From Bacteroidota bacterium (GTDB taxonomy: Bacteria > Bacteroidota > Rhodothermia > Rhodothermales > Bin80), in assembly GCA_026702635.1 (NCBI GenBank), contig JAPPBZ010000235.1, forward strand, positions 1-8,019: a stretch of 8,019 nucleotides of DNA, given 5' to 3'. This document shows positions 6,536-8,019 of the stretch, one piece after another; the stretch's first letter is position 1; the number at the start of each line of letters is the position of its first letter. The notes beneath the pieces were generated by a model. It worked only from the letters and a program-made list of their open reading frames with translations, was not told where the DNA came from and ran no database searches. Both the position numbers and the translations under genes were made by a program.

Positions 6536-6736
6536 TCAACGGAATAAAAGCAAATCCTTGGGAACGATGTTCATTAAACCAACCTGCTGTGGGCCCATGT
6601 TCGGCAGATAGACATGGTCAAAAATTATAGGGCTCAGTGCCTGCATCTCGGCTTCGATGTTGTGCCTCAATGCAGGCGAACTTTCGGTGGTGAAATTTTT
6701 AATTCCCGTAACGTATTTTCTTAGATGACACCGGCT
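6536..6736 (-). pseudogene. Possible gene remnant, 66 open codons without a start
   Basis: On the minus strand a frame of 66 sense codons runs to a TGA at 6536-6538. Its translation looks protein-like, with LRKYVTGIKNFTTE near its start and PIIFDHVYLPNMGPQQ in the middle, ending DLLLFR. It has no ATG or GTG near its beginning: the first ATG is codon 31, and upstream the frame closes at once with TAA-TGA. It could be the 3' remnant of a decayed gene, a short gene with a rare start, or chance. I do not recognise a family. It lies in the same direction as dnaE and about 110 nt upstream of it. Confidence 0.25.
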
Positions 6737-6864
6737 TCATTACTTAGTTGTCGTTAGACAGCGGAAGGGTCATGCACCTTTTCAAGCATGCAGAATCGTG
6801 TGGGACATTGATTGGTGCCTTTATTTTGGCGAGCGTCTCACGGATCCAGCCAGTCGTCTAGAGA

Positions 6865-7752
6865 ATGTCAGATAGCCAACACGACACTCATAATCTGACA
6901 GACTCCGCCGACGAGCCGCCGTCGGGTGTGGTGTGTCCCAATTGCGAGTCTTCAAACGTAGAGGACTATTGTGCTTCCTGTGGACAGCGGTCCGGGACAC
7001 TAAATATTCCGGTGCGTGCTATTGTAGCCGAAACACTGCTAAGCATGTTTGCCTTCGATTCCCGGGTTTTGCAAACATTGTTCATATTGATACGGCGTCC
7101 GGGGTTACTTACCAGACACTACCTGGATGGTAAACGCGCCCTTGATGTGTGTCCACTGCGGTTATATCTTTTTATCAGCTTTGTGGCGTTTTTGCTGCTG
7201 GCTGTAATTCCTGATTCCAATGACAGCCTAGTCGAGATTGGCAGTTCGGATTCAACGGCTACCGATACGACAACTGTTCAAGCTAGTGACGACAGTCCGG
7301 TATCTATCGAAATGGATGATGGCGACAATTGGTTCAGAGAATTCATTCGACCTCTGCAAGAAGACCCCGGGTGGGTGAGGGATAGGTTCTCCAGACGGTT
7401 ACCGTGGGTCTATTTTATTGTGATGCCGGTATTTGCCGGCGTGCTGCGACTTTTTTATCGTAAACATGAACCTTTCTACGTGCCTCACTTGATTTTCACC
7501 CTGCACGCGTATGCGGCTGGATTCCTCATGTTTGCCGTTGGCCTGGGCCTTGACGCGTTGCTGGGCCTTGATATTTTTCTAGATGTGGCGATACTTGGCA
7601 TGGTGTGCCACCTGTATTGGTCTCTTAGGCGTGTTTACCGTCAAGGACGCCTGCGGACGCTGGTCAAGCAGTGCGGCCTTCTGCTCGTCCATGGCCTTGT
7701 TGTGTCGATCGGAATGGGTATCATTTTTCTGTATGTATTAAAGACAATGTAG
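6865..7752 (+). CDS. DUF3667 family zinc-ribbon membrane protein
   Basis: This 295-residue protein of unknown function matches the DUF3667 pattern. An N-terminal cytoplasmic zinc ribbon (C24PNC27 and C36ASC39, followed by GQR) precedes a helical membrane part. A conserved-looking segment RRPGLLTRHYLDGKR (77-91) sits just before the first hydrophobic span at about 99-116. Further spans lie at about 181-196, 206-229, 237-253 and 270-291. Between the first and second spans is an acidic, Ser/Thr/Asp-rich loop (about 117-155), likely outside the membrane. The ATG is the first possible start because an in-frame TAG lies two codons upstream, and the ribosome binding site is weak (AGAG). It is transcribed away from dnaE and converges on katG, so it is probably a single-gene unit. 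Confidence 0.82.
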   Translation: MSDSQHDTHNLTDSADEPPSGVVCPNCESSNVEDYCASCGQRSGTLNIPVRAIVAETLLSMFAFDSRVLQTLFILIRRPGLLTRHYLDGKRALDVCPLRLYLFISFVAFLLLAVIPDSNDSLVEIGSSDSTATDTTTVQASDDSPVSIEMDDGDNWFREFIRPLQEDPGWVRDRFSRRLPWVYFIVMPVFAGVLRLFYRKHEPFYVPHLIFTLHAYAAGFLMFAVGLGLDALLGLDIFLDVAILGMVCHLYWSLRRVYRQGRLRTLVKQCGLLLVHGLVVSIGMGIIFLYVLKTM

Positions 7753-7785
7753 TGGACTTTTTTATTGAGGTTTCTACTGTCCACT
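7751..7785. terminator. Possible bidirectional hairpin between DUF3667 and katG
   Basis: An inverted repeat AGTGGAC (7751-7757) and GTCCACT (7779-7785) encloses a 21-nt loop that contains a T6 run. It starts at the DUF3667 stop codon and ends 16 nt before the katG stop, so it is placed to separate the two convergent genes. The long loop and absence of a T tract after the stem make it atypical. Confidence 0.25.
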
Positions 7786-7801
7786 TCTACATCTCTCTCA
7801 A

Positions 7802-8019
7802 CTACGGAAGGTCAAAGCGGTCAAGATTCATGACCTTTGCCCAAGTGCTCGCAAATGTCTGTATAAAGAGATCATCGGCATCATCACAGGCAAACGTCTC
7901 CGCAATAGCACGCAGTTGTGAGTTTGAGCCGAATATCAAATCAACGGCTGAGCCGGTCCATTTGAGTTCTCCGGTTTTGTAGTCTCGTCCCTCAAAGGCT
8001 CCATCTCCCGAAGTCGAGG
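7802..8019 (-). CDS. katG: Catalase-peroxidase KatG, C-terminal end (5' part beyond window)
   Basis: These are the last 71 codons of a bifunctional haem catalase-peroxidase, which breaks down hydrogen peroxide. Reading from the right edge, the frame gives FEGRDYKTGELKWTGSAVDL, then IFGSNSQLRAIAE, a short acidic stretch CDDADD, and the near-invariant KatG ending WAKVMNLDRFDLP before a TAG at 7802-7804. This is the C-terminal, non-haem-binding domain of the duplicated peroxidase fold, so the catalytic residues lie outside the window. The match to the family's C-terminus is very strong. It converges on the DUF3667 gene with a 49-nt gap. Whether it has a fur/perR-type regulator upstream cannot be seen. 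Confidence 0.95.
   Translation of the reverse strand, partial: STSGDGAFEGRDYKTGELKWTGSAVDLIFGSNSQLRAIAETFACDDADDLFIQTFASTWAKVMNLDRFDLP

Larger units (their letters stand above)
6425..6864. other. Divergent intergenic region between dnaE and the DUF3667 gene
   Basis: This 440-nt gap between divergent genes must supply promoters to both sides. It holds the TATCTTTG box for dnaE at its left end and a weaker TTATTTTG (6821-6828) about 36 nt before the DUF3667 ATG. In the middle is a 66-codon minus-strand open frame without a good start (6536-6736), described separately. That frame contains an 8-bp perfect inverted repeat, GCCTGCAT (6639-6646) and ATGCAGGC (6670-6677). No RNA gene, riboswitch fold or mobile-element end was recognised. 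Confidence 0.5.

Noticed and set aside
6732..6860. Minus-strand open frame (reading WIRETLAKIKAPINVPHD) just upstream of the possible remnant, considered as its frameshifted 5' part
   Set aside because: It is only about 40 codons, bounded by stops at both ends, and has no recognisable family. Joining it to 6536-6736 would need an unproven frameshift.
7671..7982. 103-codon plus-strand open frame at the right end
   Set aside because: It overlaps the DUF3667 end in another frame and runs antisense to the clearly recognisable KatG C-terminus.

Overview
This window (about 50% GC by eye, no tRNA, rRNA, CRISPR array or insertion sequence recognised) looks like ordinary chromosomal DNA from a bacterium of the Bacteroidota/Rhodothermota/Balneolota assemblage. 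The affiliation is an inference. It rests on a DUF3667 zinc-ribbon membrane protein, an SxtJ-type membrane protein, a DnaG C-terminus that resembles my recollection of Rhodothermales-type primases, poor Shine-Dalgarno sequences, and a TATCTTTG box upstream of dnaE that matches the Bacteroidota -7 consensus TAnnTTTG.

Layout. The left edge (3-512, +) is the C-terminal part of a gene I read as the DNA primase dnaG. It converges, across a short non-coding gap (513-658), on a compact minus-strand gene string running from 6424 down to 659: dnaE (replicative polymerase alpha subunit), a thioredoxin-type arsenate reductase (arsC), a stand-alone Smr-domain protein, a class I glutamine amidotransferase-like hydrolase (peptidase C26/PuuD-like), and a small SxtJ-family membrane protein. 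Consecutive genes overlap by 8, 4, 4 and about 11 nt, so the five are very probably one translationally coupled operon. Right of dnaE is a 440-nt gap (6425-6864) with the likely dnaE promoter and a 66-codon open frame that may be a gene remnant. Then come a DUF3667 membrane protein (6865-7752, +) and, converging on it, the last 71 codons of a catalase-peroxidase katG (7802 to the right edge, -).

The main point of interest is inside dnaE. The polymerase frame is interrupted, without losing frame, by a 158-residue intein (3713-4186, residues 747-904). It has Cys1, a TxxH block B, a C-terminal His-Asn, and Ser as the +1 extein residue. It lacks a homing endonuclease domain, so it is a contiguous mini-intein. 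It sits in the conserved GYGFNK/SHS block, four residues downstream of the point where cyanobacterial DnaE is divided by its split intein. Excision would leave a normal 1153-residue DnaE with its catalytic aspartates (D401, D403, D554), a complete set of nine PHP metal ligands, and a QGFLF clamp-binding motif. Active polymerase therefore depends on protein splicing. The next gene, arsC, starts inside the dnaE stop region.

The accessory genes do not form an obvious pathway with dnaE. No arsR, arsB or acr3 partner accompanies arsC, and no carbamoyltransferase accompanies sxtJ within this window.
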